Both the position numbers and the translations under genes were made by a program. Below are positions 1 through 6,563 of a stretch of 18,104 nt of DNA, in pieces (position 1 is the first letter of the stretch; each line of letters opens with the position of its first letter). This stretch comes from Pseudomonadota bacterium (GTDB taxonomy: Bacteria > Pseudomonadota > Alphaproteobacteria > Caulobacterales > Aquidulcibacteraceae), in contig JAEYPY010000093.1 of the NCBI GenBank assembly GCA_023410295.1, positions 1 through 18,104 on the forward strand, in the 5' to 3' direction. The notes under the pieces were generated by a model. The model was not told where the DNA came from. It saw only the letters and a list, made by a program, of their open reading frames with translations, and did not search any database.

Positions 1-1
1 G

Positions 2-337
2 CTCGATGCCTCGCGCGTTGTGGCGCACTCCGATGTGGCGCCGGAGCGTAAGGCGGATCCTGGCGAGAAGTTTCCGTGGAAGCGCTTGGCGGATGCGGGC
101 GTTTCGATTTGGCCCGATCGCGTCGAGCGGCCTGCGTCCAGCGACGATGTGGTTTCGCGCGTGCAGCTGCAGCTGGCTGCGATCGGCTATGACGTGAAGC
201 AAACTGGCTTTATCGACACGCAAACACGCGCCGCGCTGGTCGCTTTCCAGCGCCGCTTCCGGCCGTCCAATATCGATGGCGCGGCCGATGAAGAAACGCA
301 GGCGCTGATCGCTGCTCTAGTTCGCCCGCGCGGCTAA
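2..337 (+). CDS. N-acetylmuramoyl-L-alanine amidase with C-terminal peptidoglycan-binding domain (3' part only)
   Basis: The 5' end lies outside the window; the frame is open from base 2 to the TAA at 335-337. The visible start holds the conserved end of an Amidase_2 (AmpD/AmiD) domain, VVAHSDVAPERKADPGEKFPW. The His and the Asp ten residues later match the second and third zinc ligands of that family, and the Lys two residues before this Asp matches its catalytic Lys. After a short linker, about 60 residues fit a PG_binding_1 three-helix domain (VQLQLAAIGYDV, then TRAALVAFQRRF, then DEETQALIAAL). The family cleaves the bond between MurNAc and L-Ala in peptidoglycan or muropeptides. The PG-binding tail favours the AmiD-like envelope type over cytosolic AmpD, but the missing N-terminus leaves signal peptide and location undecided. 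Its 3' end overlaps the convergent S41 peptidase gene by 21 bp. Confidence 0.88.
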   Translation, partial: LDASRVVAHSDVAPERKADPGEKFPWKRLADAGVSIWPDRVERPASSDDVVSRVQLQLAAIGYDVKQTGFIDTQTRAALVAFQRRFRPSNIDGAADEETQALIAALVRPRG

Positions 338-1543
338 GGCGCGGGTCAGCGCGGGCGCCCATTCCGCGGCCGGCGTATCCATCGCCAGTTCGACGTCGGG
401 CGCGATGCCTTCGATTTCGTTGACGCCGTTGTTGAGCTGCCGCGCGCAATTCGGGGCCATGACGTCGAGCGGCACGGCGCGGAGACGAATGCGTCCGCCG
501 CCGCCGACATAACCGCAGCCCGCGCCGGCGGTGCGTTGGCCGATGATGGTGGCGACGCCGTTTTGCTGCAGCCAGGCGACGAAATCTTCCGACGCTGAGC
601 CAGTGCCGCGGTCGGCGAGAATGAAGAGAGGTCCGGTCCATTCGCCTGTGCCGGTGAGGTGCGCGGGCTCTTCAGCCGGGGCGAGCACCGGGCAGACACG
701 TTCGCCGCGCCAGATGCCGGAGCGGTCGCACGCGGGCGCGACCATGCGGGCGGAAGCGCGCTGCATCTCTCTATCGGTCATGAGCTGGATGACTTCGCCG
801 ACCCATTCGGTGCCGCCGCCATTGCCGCTGACATCGACGAGCAAACGCGCCGCGCCGTTCTGCTTCAGCTCGCCGATCGCGGCGCGCAATTCTTCCTGCA
901 GCCGCACGCGCGTGGCGAGCTGCAGTTCGCGCGCGGTCATGCCGGCGCGGAAGACCGCTTCGCAAGCTTCCGGATATCTATCCTCGCCGAACGCGGCGAT
1001 GCGCAGCACGCCGAGGTCGCCGGCGACGCCGGTTGGGAACGGCGCCGCGCGCAGCGCGCGCCAGCCGTCCAAGGTTTCGAACGGACGTTCGAAGGCGACG
1101 TCTTCGGCTTCGTAGCCAGCCGCCGCGCAGGAGGCGACGATCGGTTCTGCCGCTTCGCCGGCGTCGCTGCTTTCAACCTCGGCGGGCGCTGCCGCGGCAG
1201 CCGGTTCGCGGCGCTTGAAGCGCAGGTGCGGATCGTTGAAGGCTTTGATGAAGCGGTGCAGCGCGAACATGGCGCGCACGCGCGAGTGGGCGTTGTCGAT
1301 CGCCGCGCCGGTTTCGGTGTCGAGCGCGGCGAGATCGAGGCCGCGATGTTCGACCACCCAATCGAGGTTGGCGTAGTTCTGCGCCATCTCGCGCTTCAGG
1401 TGCTCGTAATCGGCGCGCCAAGCGCGGGCGTCATAAGTCGAGACGTCCCAGATGCCGAAGCCGACAATGGCGACAACGATCAGCGCCAGCACGGCCAAAA
1501 GCGCGCGCGACAGCAGGCGGAAAACAAAACGGAGAGCCCCCAT
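317..1543 (-). CDS. Membrane-anchored S41-family (C-terminal processing/tricorn-like) serine peptidase
   Basis: This 408-residue protein has an N-terminal hydrophobic helix (about residues 10-32) that would anchor it with the catalytic domain outside the cytoplasm. S41 landmarks are an FNDPHLRF segment with His106, the DVSGNGGG motif (237-244; DLRxNxGG in the family), GTGSASEDF (313-321) with probable nucleophile Ser316, and EGIAPDVEL near the C-terminus. The Ser-Lys dyad subgroup (Tsp/CtpA) has its Lys in a GKG segment about 25 residues after the Ser; here that place reads GQRTAGAGCG with no Lys. His106 therefore suggests the tricorn/IRBP-like catalytic arrangement. No PDZ domain is evident; residues 111-135 are a low-complexity Ala/Glu-rich linker. 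Six Cys residues fit an oxidising compartment. ATG at 1541-1543 follows the divergent rnpB leader. Substrate unknown. Confidence 0.85.
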   Translation of the reverse strand: MGALRFVFRLLSRALLAVLALIVVAIVGFGIWDVSTYDARAWRADYEHLKREMAQNYANLDWVVEHRGLDLAALDTETGAAIDNAHSRVRAMFALHRFIKAFNDPHLRFKRREPAAAAAPAEVESSDAGEAAEPIVASCAAAGYEAEDVAFERPFETLDGWRALRAAPFPTGVAGDLGVLRIAAFGEDRYPEACEAVFRAGMTARELQLATRVRLQEELRAAIGELKQNGAARLLVDVSGNGGGTEWVGEVIQLMTDREMQRASARMVAPACDRSGIWRGERVCPVLAPAEEPAHLTGTGEWTGPLFILADRGTGSASEDFVAWLQQNGVATIIGQRTAGAGCGYVGGGGRIRLRAVPLDVMAPNCARQLNNGVNEIEGIAPDVELAMDTPAAEWAPALTRALAARAN

Positions 1544-1599
1544 GAGCCTGCTTTAACGCCGGCCTTGCGGGCGGGCTACCGCAATCTTGCGCAACACCC

Positions 1600-1605
1600 T
1601 ATATT
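1600..1605 (+). promoter_or_regulatory. Candidate -10 element for rnpB
   Basis: TATATT lies 6 nt upstream of the predicted 5' end of RNase P RNA, the right distance for a sigma-70-type -10 element. No convincing -35 hexamer sits 16-18 bp upstream. The 68-bp gap between rnpB and the divergent peptidase gene must hold both promoters. Confidence 0.4.
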
Positions 1606-1611
1606 CGCCTC

Positions 1612-1997
1612 GCCAGTCGGCCGGACGGCCGCGGGCGCAAACGCTGAAAGGCTGCGTTCGAGGAAAGTCCGGGCTCCACACGGATACGGCGGCGGGTAAC
1701 GCCCGCCGGAAGTAATTCTAGGGATAGCGCCACAGAGATTAGACCGCCGATGGCTTGCGCAAGCGAGCACAGGCAAGGCTGAAACGGTGGGGTAAGAGCC
1801 CACCGCGCCGACCGTAAGGAAGGCGGCACGGCAAGCCCCGCCGGGAGCAAGACCGAATAGGGATGCGCGCAGCGCAAGCTGCAGGTCCGTCCGTGGATCG
1901 CATCCGGGTTGGTCGCGAGAACCATGCGGCGACGCATGGTCCAGAGGAATGGTCGTCACCCTTCGGGGTACAGAACCCGGCTTACAGGCCGACTGGC
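1612..1997 (+). ncRNA. rnpB: RNase P RNA (catalytic subunit, bacterial type A)
   Basis: This is the ribozyme that removes 5' leaders from tRNA precursors. The diagnostic core GAGGAAAGTCCGGGCTCC is at 1660-1677. Later conserved pieces follow in order: GCGCCACAGAGA (about 1728), GGGGTAAGAGCCCACCGCG (about 1787), GGAGCAAGACCGAATAGGG (about 1844), and ACAGAACCCGGCTTACAGGCC near the 3' end. The ends are set by a perfect 11-bp P1 helix, GCCAGTCGGCC (1612-1622) with GGCCGACTGGC (1987-1997). A strong hairpin at 1921-1940, ACCATGCG/CGCATGGT with a GCGA tetraloop, fits P18. GGATGCG (1861-1867) with CGCATCC (1901-1907) fits P15. At about 386 nt it is in the usual range. The position upstream of the dcw cluster is typical of alphaproteobacteria. 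The antisense reading frame crossing it is not a gene. Confidence 0.97.
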
Positions 1998-2059
1998 GTC
2001 TTATTTCGAATGGTCCACTTTTCGCCGATAGTCGTCGTTCGCAACGGCTGCACTGCTTT

Positions 2060-2083
2060 GGGTCAGTTTGCAGGAACCGACCC
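2060..2083 (+). repeat. 24-bp direct repeat, copy A
   Basis: Begins gggtcagtttgcaggaac and ends gaccc. It matches copy B at 3498-3521 except at base 2078 (C here, T at 3516). On the minus strand it encodes GRFLQTD(P), where the upstream RHS core coding breaks off. The sequence beyond it (1998-2059) no longer resembles RHS. Confidence 0.9.
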
Positions 2084-2502
2084 AGTAGCGGGTGATAGGC
2101 GCGCGCCTTGTAGTGATAGAGCTGCGCCTCAAAGAGCATGATCTGGCCGGTGTAGCGGAAGCGCAGGCCGGCCCAGCCGTTGGTGCTGTCGGGCTCGCCA
2201 TAAGGCCCATAACTGTAGATGGTGGCGGCGCCCGAGCCGTTGCTCGTGGCGATCACGCTGCCGAGTTCATCCGCAGGCAGCACAATGCGTGTGTGTCACC
2301 CTTTCCGGTCCATGCCGGCGCCGAAGGCAGCAATCTACCAGCGATGAACCTCCGTACTCCGACACGCGCTGATCGCCAGAGTAGAGGAAGATCGTGGTCA
2401 TCGTGCCATCGCAGGTTGTTCGCAAAGAGGATCATACGTCTGCGCCCGCGCGAGGTCATCTTGGGCCATCACACGCCAATCCGCGACGGTGAGATCACCA
2501 CC
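2060..2502 (-). pseudogene. RHS repeat-associated core domain remnant, frameshifted
   Basis: Piecing frames together on the minus strand gives recognisable RHS core segments in order: DLTVADWRVMAQ...AQTYDPL (about 2500-2424), then RTTCDGTMTTIFLYSGDQRV...GGSSLV (about 2422-2338), then FGAGMDRKG, an in-frame TGA (2296-2298), LPADELGSVIATSNGSG, RFRYTGQIMLFEAQLYHYKARAYHP and LLGRFLQTDP (to 2060). Two frameshifts, near 2424 and near 2337, plus the stop make it a pseudogene. The long YD-repeat part of the protein is absent; an in-frame TAA at 2503-2505 precedes the remnant, 33 nt after the lipoprotein stop. The C-terminal tip that should follow LQTDP is missing; RHS homology stops inside repeat copy A. 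Confidence 0.82.
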
Positions 2503-2537
2503 TTAATCACAGGAGTATGCTGAACTCTTGTAAGGAA

Positions 2538-2915
2538 TTATCTTCGCCGAAAAGCAATACCAAGATCGTCGGATACTGAGATCGCCGGGCGGCCGCGTAC
2601 GTCTCTAGTTAAACAGGGCCGCCATTCGCCGCGCGCCTCTCCAAGAGGAATGGGTATTCGATGACGATATTCGCTCAACACAACCCTGGTGCAATCGCCC
2701 TCGATGTGCTCGATTTGCCATCCGCCGTGTTCAACTCCTGAGCCTCCATGTGCATCCCACTCATGTACATAAGTCCCATCAGCTCGGAGCGTCAGGCTTT
2801 CAGTTACGCCGGCATATGTGATGGAATACGTTCCTGCAACTTCCCTGGGAACGTATGGCGCGCTGCAGCCAAATAAGAATAGGCCTGCGAGAAACGGAAC
2901 CGCTCTTATTCGCAT
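2538..2915 (-). CDS. Small predicted lipoprotein, candidate immunity protein to the adjacent RHS tip
   Basis: This 125-residue protein starts at ATG 2913-2915, whose codon lies within the end of the RHS tip gene (10-nt overlap, ATGCGAATAA). A GTG six codons upstream is possible, but the ATG puts the signal peptide at the very N-terminus: MRIRAVPFLAGLFLFGC. The lipobox is LFGC with Cys17 as lipidation site; Phe at -2 is unusual. The mature part is short and probably beta-rich (GTYSITYAGVTESLTLRADGTYVHEWD, then a Trp-rich GGWQIEH segment), like small lipocalin-type lipoproteins. I do not recognise a named family. The position directly behind and coupled to an RHS C-terminal tip is where immunity genes sit, which is the only basis for that role. 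An unrelated cargo lipoprotein is the alternative. Confidence 0.7.
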   Translation of the reverse strand: MRIRAVPFLAGLFLFGCSAPYVPREVAGTYSITYAGVTESLTLRADGTYVHEWDAHGGSGVEHGGWQIEHIEGDCTRVVLSEYRHRIPIPLGEARGEWRPCLTRDVRGRPAISVSDDLGIAFRRR

Positions 2916-3520
2916 TCTAAAGGCTCCGACCACGTAAAGAACTGTTGCGTATTTCCCATTGGCCCGAACTGCCCCCTATTCCAGTTCGGTGGTTTGAACC
3001 CAGCTGGGAACAGCGACCCGTACGCAAGCGACGTGAAACTGGAAGTGTTGGATGCTGTAAAATAGACCCGTCCGTTAGTGACAGCGGCAGAAACGCTGTA
3101 AGAGCCAACATACTGCTCGATCAGCGTATTTGCCGTCAGCAAGTCATCAACCCCAAACGCATCACCGAAGTTGGTCAGCGTATCCTCATCGTCAGCGAGA
3201 TTCTCACAAAGTTGGCGTCGCGCTCGCTCGATCCCGGGCGCGGTGGCGAGATCTTGGGTGACCTGATCATTCTCATCGAAGATCCTCACCGCAGGACCGG
3301 TGCCAGTAAAATATTCAAACCCCAGCTGAAAAGGGCTAACCTCCTCGTCCTTCGCGGCGACAACCACAATTTCCTCATCGCATCTTTCGGGATCATCCAC
3401 ACAATCATCGCCAGGATCCAAGCCCAGTGGATCGACCAGATTAAGAGGGTCATTACGCACGTAGAGATAAAGGTTCAGATCATCTTCATATCCCACCGGG
3501 TCAGTTTGCAGGAACTGACC
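2906..3520 (-). pseudogene. Orphan RHS C-terminal tip (end of RHS core plus variable C-terminal domain), no 5' end
   Basis: The open frame begins right after an in-frame TAG (3521-3523) with GQFLQTDPVGYEDDLNLYLY, the conserved end of the RHS core, continues to NDPLNLVDPLGLDPG, and ends at TAA 2906-2908. The first in-frame start is a GTG at 3494-3496 with no clear ribosome binding site. Downstream of DPLG comes the variable domain, about 165 residues: an acidic linker (DDCVDDPERCDEEIVVVAAKD), a helical part (TAPGIERARRQLCENLADD) and a beta-rich C-terminus ending GNTQQFFTWSEPLECE. I do not recognise a toxin family. The frame is intact, so the domain itself has not visibly decayed; it lacks the core needed for delivery. 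GC appears lower than in the flanking genes. It could be a silent tip cassette rather than a dead gene. Confidence 0.75.
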
Positions 3521-3521
3521 C
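3498..3521 (+). repeat. 24-bp direct repeat, copy B (perfect internal inverted repeat)
   Basis: Same sequence as copy A except T at 3516. That base completes a perfect 7-bp inverted repeat, gggtcag (3498-3504) and ctgaccc (3515-3521), separated by 10 nt. On the minus strand it begins the RHS tip coding; sequence to its right (3522 onward) is not RHS-like. Confidence 0.9.
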
Positions 3522-3622
3522 TACACGTCGCTACATCGCCAACGACCCGAAAGGGCCAATAACTGACATCAGTCGCTGGTATTTAGGCTCCGCAACGATC
3601 GTGAATCGTGGGAGTCTGGCCT
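3522..3622. other. Intergenic region between RHS module and rsmH
   Basis: About 100 nt with no gene. It contains two small palindromic sequences, ACTGA-CA-TCAGT (3562-3573) and ACGATCGT (3595-3602), and a GGGAG Shine-Dalgarno (3610-3614) for rsmH. I could not pick out a convincing -35/-10 pair, and only one TGGGA (3609-3613) resembling an MraZ box unit. The promoter for the dcw cluster should lie here or farther upstream. Confidence 0.4.
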
Positions 3623-4612
3623 ATGTCCCACGCCCCGGTGCTGCTCGCAGAAGCGATGGAAGCGCTCGCCCTTACCGATGGCGGGCTCTACATCGACGCG
3701 ACCTTTGGCGGGGGCGGGTATAGCCGGGAGATGCTGGCGCGGGCCGACTGCCGCGTCATTGCGTTCGACCGCGATCCGGACGCGATCGCCAGAGGACAAG
3801 TTCTGGGCGCTGAATTGAGTGCGTCAGCCAATGGTAAATTCACGCTTCATCAAGGCCGCTTTGGCGATCTCTTCGCCGAGGAGCCGGTGGACGGGGTCGT
3901 GTTCGATCTCGGCGTCTCCTCGTTCCAACTCGACGAGGCCGATCGCGGTTTCTCGTTCCAGGCGGACGCGGAATTGGACATGCGGATGGAGAAGGAGGGC
4001 CCGAGCGCCGCGGACGCCGTGAACCGGCTCAGCGAAACCGCGCTCGCCGACCTCATCTACCGCTATGGCGAAGACGACGACAGCCGCCGCATCGCCCGCG
4101 GCATCGTGCAGGCGCGCGCGGCGGGGCCGATCACGCGTACGCTGACGCTGGCGAAGGTCGTTGAAGACTCCGTCGGCGGTCGCAAGGGCGCGCGCATCCA
4201 TCCAGCGACGAAGACCTTTCAAGCGCTGCGCATGCTGGTGAACGATGAGCTTGGCGAACTGGCGCGCGGGCTTTCGGCGGCCGAGCGCGTGCTGAAGCCG
4301 GGCGGGCGGCTGGTCGTGGTCTCGTTCCATTCGCTCGAAGATCGCATGGTGAAGCACTTCATCACGGAGCGGGCGGCTGCGCAGGGACGGGGCTCGCGCT
4401 ATGCGCCGGATTTGCCGCCGGAGCGGGCGCCGAGCTTTGCGATTGAACGGCGCCGTTCAACGGTTGCTACGGACGACGAAACGGCGGTGAACCCGCGCGC
4501 GCGTTCGGCCAGCTTGCGTTGGGCGACGCGGACCGACGCGCCGGCCTGGGAAGAACTTGAGCCGCCGGCTTTGGCGCCGAAAGCGGAGGCGGAATGGCGA
4601 AAGCTCAATTGA
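3623..4612 (+). CDS. rsmH: 16S rRNA (cytosine(1402)-N4)-methyltransferase RsmH
   Basis: RsmH (MraW) transfers a methyl group from SAM to N4 of C1402 in the 16S rRNA of the 30S subunit. At 329 residues it is of normal length. Signatures: HAPVLLAEAM at the N-terminus, the SAM-binding loop DATFGGGGYS (25-34), DLGVSSFQLD (95-104), HPATKTFQALRMLVNDEL (193-210), SFHSLEDR (234-241) and NPRARSASLR (290-299). ATG 3623 is preferred over the in-frame GTG at 3608 because GGGAG (3610-3614) stands 8 nt before it and the protein then begins in the usual way. It opens the dcw cluster; mraZ, which normally precedes it, is absent. The stop overlaps ftsL by 19 bp. Confidence 0.97.
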   Translation: MSHAPVLLAEAMEALALTDGGLYIDATFGGGGYSREMLARADCRVIAFDRDPDAIARGQVLGAELSASANGKFTLHQGRFGDLFAEEPVDGVVFDLGVSSFQLDEADRGFSFQADAELDMRMEKEGPSAADAVNRLSETALADLIYRYGEDDDSRRIARGIVQARAAGPITRTLTLAKVVEDSVGGRKGARIHPATKTFQALRMLVNDELGELARGLSAAERVLKPGGRLVVVSFHSLEDRMVKHFITERAAAQGRGSRYAPDLPPERAPSFAIERRRSTVATDDETAVNPRARSASLRWATRTDAPAWEELEPPALAPKAEAEWRKLN

Positions 4613-4917
4613 GACGCGCCCTGCACATCGTCGCGGCGATGCTCATCGTCGTGCTCGCGATCGGGCTTTACAAAGCCAAGACCGACGCGGCGCGCACCGA
4701 AGCGCATGTGCGCCAATTGCAGGATCAGATCGAGGAAAGCGAAGCGAGCTTGCGCGCGCTGCGCGCCGAGATCGCGCATCTGGAAAGCCCGGCGCGCATC
4801 GAGGGGCTGGCGGAGCGTCATCTCGATGCGTCCGTCGGCAGCGAAAGCGCGGCGCTGCCTGAGCGGGCTCTGGCGGAGCGGCTGCCGCCGGCGCGACAAA
4901 GCAAGGCGCGCGAGTGA
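4594..4917 (+). CDS. ftsL: Cell division protein FtsL (short bitopic divisome protein)
   Basis: 107 residues: a short cytoplasmic N-terminus, one transmembrane helix (about 9-25, LHIVAAMLIVVLAIGLY), then a heptad-rich coiled coil (about 30-70) ending in LESPARIEGLAERHL, the pattern of alphaproteobacterial FtsL. FtsL pairs with the other bitopic coiled-coil divisome protein (FtsB/DivIC) and FtsQ, and activates the FtsWI synthase in the periplasm. Sequence identity in this family is low, so the call rests on length, topology and position between rsmH and ftsI. GGAGG at 4585-4589 serves ATG 4594, inside rsmH. The end overlaps ftsI as GTGA. Confidence 0.88.
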   Translation: MAKAQLRRALHIVAAMLIVVLAIGLYKAKTDAARTEAHVRQLQDQIEESEASLRALRAEIAHLESPARIEGLAERHLDASVGSESAALPERALAERLPPARQSKARE

Positions 4918-6554
4918 AGCCGTTCGCACGCAATGCGGCGTATTCGCCGACGCTGGCGATGGCGCCGATCGGTGAAGCGGCGCCAGCGCGCAATCGCGTG
5001 CGCATGCTGGCGCTGGCGACGCTGGCGTTGCTCATGCTGCTGGCGGGGCGGGCGATCCAGCTTGCGTTCGCTGGCGATCCGTTGGCCGAGCCGCGCGGCG
5101 CTGCTGGCGTGGCGGCAGTGCCGCGCGCGGACATCGTCGACCGCAACGGAGTGCTGCTCGCAACCACCGTGCGTGCATTTGCGCTGACGGCCGAACCGCG
5201 CCGCGTCTGGGATGCCGGCGAAACCGCGGATGCGTTGCGGCGGCTCTTTCCCGATCTCGAGCGCGCGACAATTATTCGCCGGCTTGAAGATCGTTCGCGC
5301 CAGCTTGTCTATCTGCGCCGCAGTTTGACCCCGGCGCAGCGCGATCAAGTGATGGCGCTGGGACTCGCGGGCATCGGCTTTGAAACGGAAGACCGGCGCG
5401 TCTATCCGCAGGGCGCGCTGGCGGCGCACACGCTGGGTTTCACCGATGTCGATCTCAATCCGCTCGCCGGCGTGGAGCGGGGGCTCGATGCGCAAATTCG
5501 CGAAGCGGGCGCGGCCGGCGGGCGGGTGACGCTCTCGCTCGACGTGCGCATGCAATATGCGCTGGAGGAAGAGCTGGCGGCGGCGGCGCGGGCGGCGGGC
5601 GCATCGGGCGGCGCGGCGATCCTGCTCGATGGACGCACCGGCGAAGTGTTCGCGCTGGCGTCATGGCCGCGCTACGACGCCAACGATCCTGGCGCCGCGA
5701 GCGAGAACACGCGTCGCGACCGCGTCGCCGGCGACGTGCATGAGCTTGGCTCGACCATGAAGCCGTTCACGGTGGCGATGGCGCTGGAAGAAGAGCTGAC
5801 GACCAGCGGCGAACTCTTCAACATCGGCGCGCCGTTCGCCATCGATGGCAGCGTCATCGAAGATCACGAGCCGCGGCCGCCCGCGCTGGCGACGCTGCGC
5901 GATATTCTCACGCACTCCTCCAACATCGGCGCGGCGCAATTGGCGTTGCGAATTGGCGGGGCGCGACAGCGGACCTATCTCGATCGGCTCGGCCTCACCG
6001 CTGCGCCGAGCTTGGAGCTTGCGCGCAATCAAGCGCCGCTTGCGTCGCGCGCCTCGTCGCGGCGCGATGTGGCGGGGTTAGGCTTTGGCTATGGCCTCGC
6101 GGCGACGCAAGCTTCGCTCGCCGGCGCCTACACCGTGTTCGCTAACCAAGGCGCGCGCGTTCAGCCGACCCTGCTGCGCCGCGCGCCCGAGCGTGTGGAA
6201 CGCACGCCGGTGTTCTCGCCGGAAACAACGCGCCAACTCGTCGCCTACATGCGCGCGACCGTCACCAGCGGCACCGGACGGGCGGCGGACGTGCCGGGGC
6301 TGGCCGTGGCGGGCAAGACCGGAACCGCGGAAATCTTCACCGGCGGCGCCGGCTACGACGAAAGCCGCAATTTCTCCTCCTTCGCCGGCATCTTCCCGGC
6401 CAACGATCCGCGCTACGTGATCGCGCTGTCGCTCGACGAGACGGGCGAGGGCGCGGCTGGCGGCATGGTGGCGGCGCCCGCGGTTGCCCGCATCCTGCGG
6501 CGCATTGCGCCCATGCTCGGATTGCGAGTGGAGGCCGGCGCGCCCGCGCGCTAG
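4914..6554 (+). CDS. ftsI: Septal peptidoglycan transpeptidase FtsI (PBP3)
   Basis: Class B penicillin-binding protein of 546 residues that cross-links septal peptidoglycan with FtsW. It has a cytoplasmic N-terminal tail, one transmembrane helix (about 31-52), a pedestal domain starting RADIVDRNGVLLATTV (71-86), and a transpeptidase domain with all three active-site motifs: STMK (nucleophile Ser280, Lys283), SSN (335-337) and KTG (468-470). FSSFAGIFPANDPRYVI follows, as usual. The GTG start at 4914 overlaps the ftsL stop (GTGA), arguing for translational coupling. Length is slightly below the E. coli protein. Nothing is missing. Confidence 0.96.
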   Translation: MKPFARNAAYSPTLAMAPIGEAAPARNRVRMLALATLALLMLLAGRAIQLAFAGDPLAEPRGAAGVAAVPRADIVDRNGVLLATTVRAFALTAEPRRVWDAGETADALRRLFPDLERATIIRRLEDRSRQLVYLRRSLTPAQRDQVMALGLAGIGFETEDRRVYPQGALAAHTLGFTDVDLNPLAGVERGLDAQIREAGAAGGRVTLSLDVRMQYALEEELAAAARAAGASGGAAILLDGRTGEVFALASWPRYDANDPGAASENTRRDRVAGDVHELGSTMKPFTVAMALEEELTTSGELFNIGAPFAIDGSVIEDHEPRPPALATLRDILTHSSNIGAAQLALRIGGARQRTYLDRLGLTAAPSLELARNQAPLASRASSRRDVAGLGFGYGLAATQASLAGAYTVFANQGARVQPTLLRRAPERVERTPVFSPETTRQLVAYMRATVTSGTGRAADVPGLAVAGKTGTAEIFTGGAGYDESRNFSSFAGIFPANDPRYVIALSLDETGEGAAGGMVAAPAVARILRRIAPMLGLRVEAGAPAR

Positions 6555-6563
6555 GGAGAGAGC

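Larger units (their letters stand above)
2060..3521 (-). mobile_element. Circularly permuted RHS toxin module bounded by a 24-bp direct repeat
   Basis: Read on the minus strand the segment runs: repeat copy B, RHS C-terminal tip, lipoprotein, decayed RHS core, repeat copy A. An intact RHS gene would place the core before the tip. Joining the two repeats head to tail restores a continuous core-GRFLQTDP-VGYEDD-tip order, so the segment has the structure of an integrated circle. GC content appears lower than in the flanking genes, most clearly at 2540-3500. No transposase or integrase is visible, so 'mobile element' here describes a probable history and not a demonstrated autonomous element. Confidence 0.55.

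Noticed and set aside
659..1699. A 346-codon plus-strand frame
   Set aside because: It lies opposite the S41 peptidase and runs into rnpB; high GC keeps frames open, and no domain is recognisable.
1576..2283. A 235-codon minus-strand frame that starts with RHS sequence
   Set aside because: Only the first 70-odd codons are RHS-like; the rest is antisense to rnpB. It is the end of a decayed core reading on into RNA gene sequence.
3608..3618. MraZ-type operator ahead of rsmH
   Set aside because: Only one TGGGA unit is visible; MraZ boxes come as several regularly spaced repeats.
3608..3622. GTG start for rsmH five codons earlier
   Set aside because: The Shine-Dalgarno GGGAG falls inside that extension and is correctly spaced only for ATG 3623.
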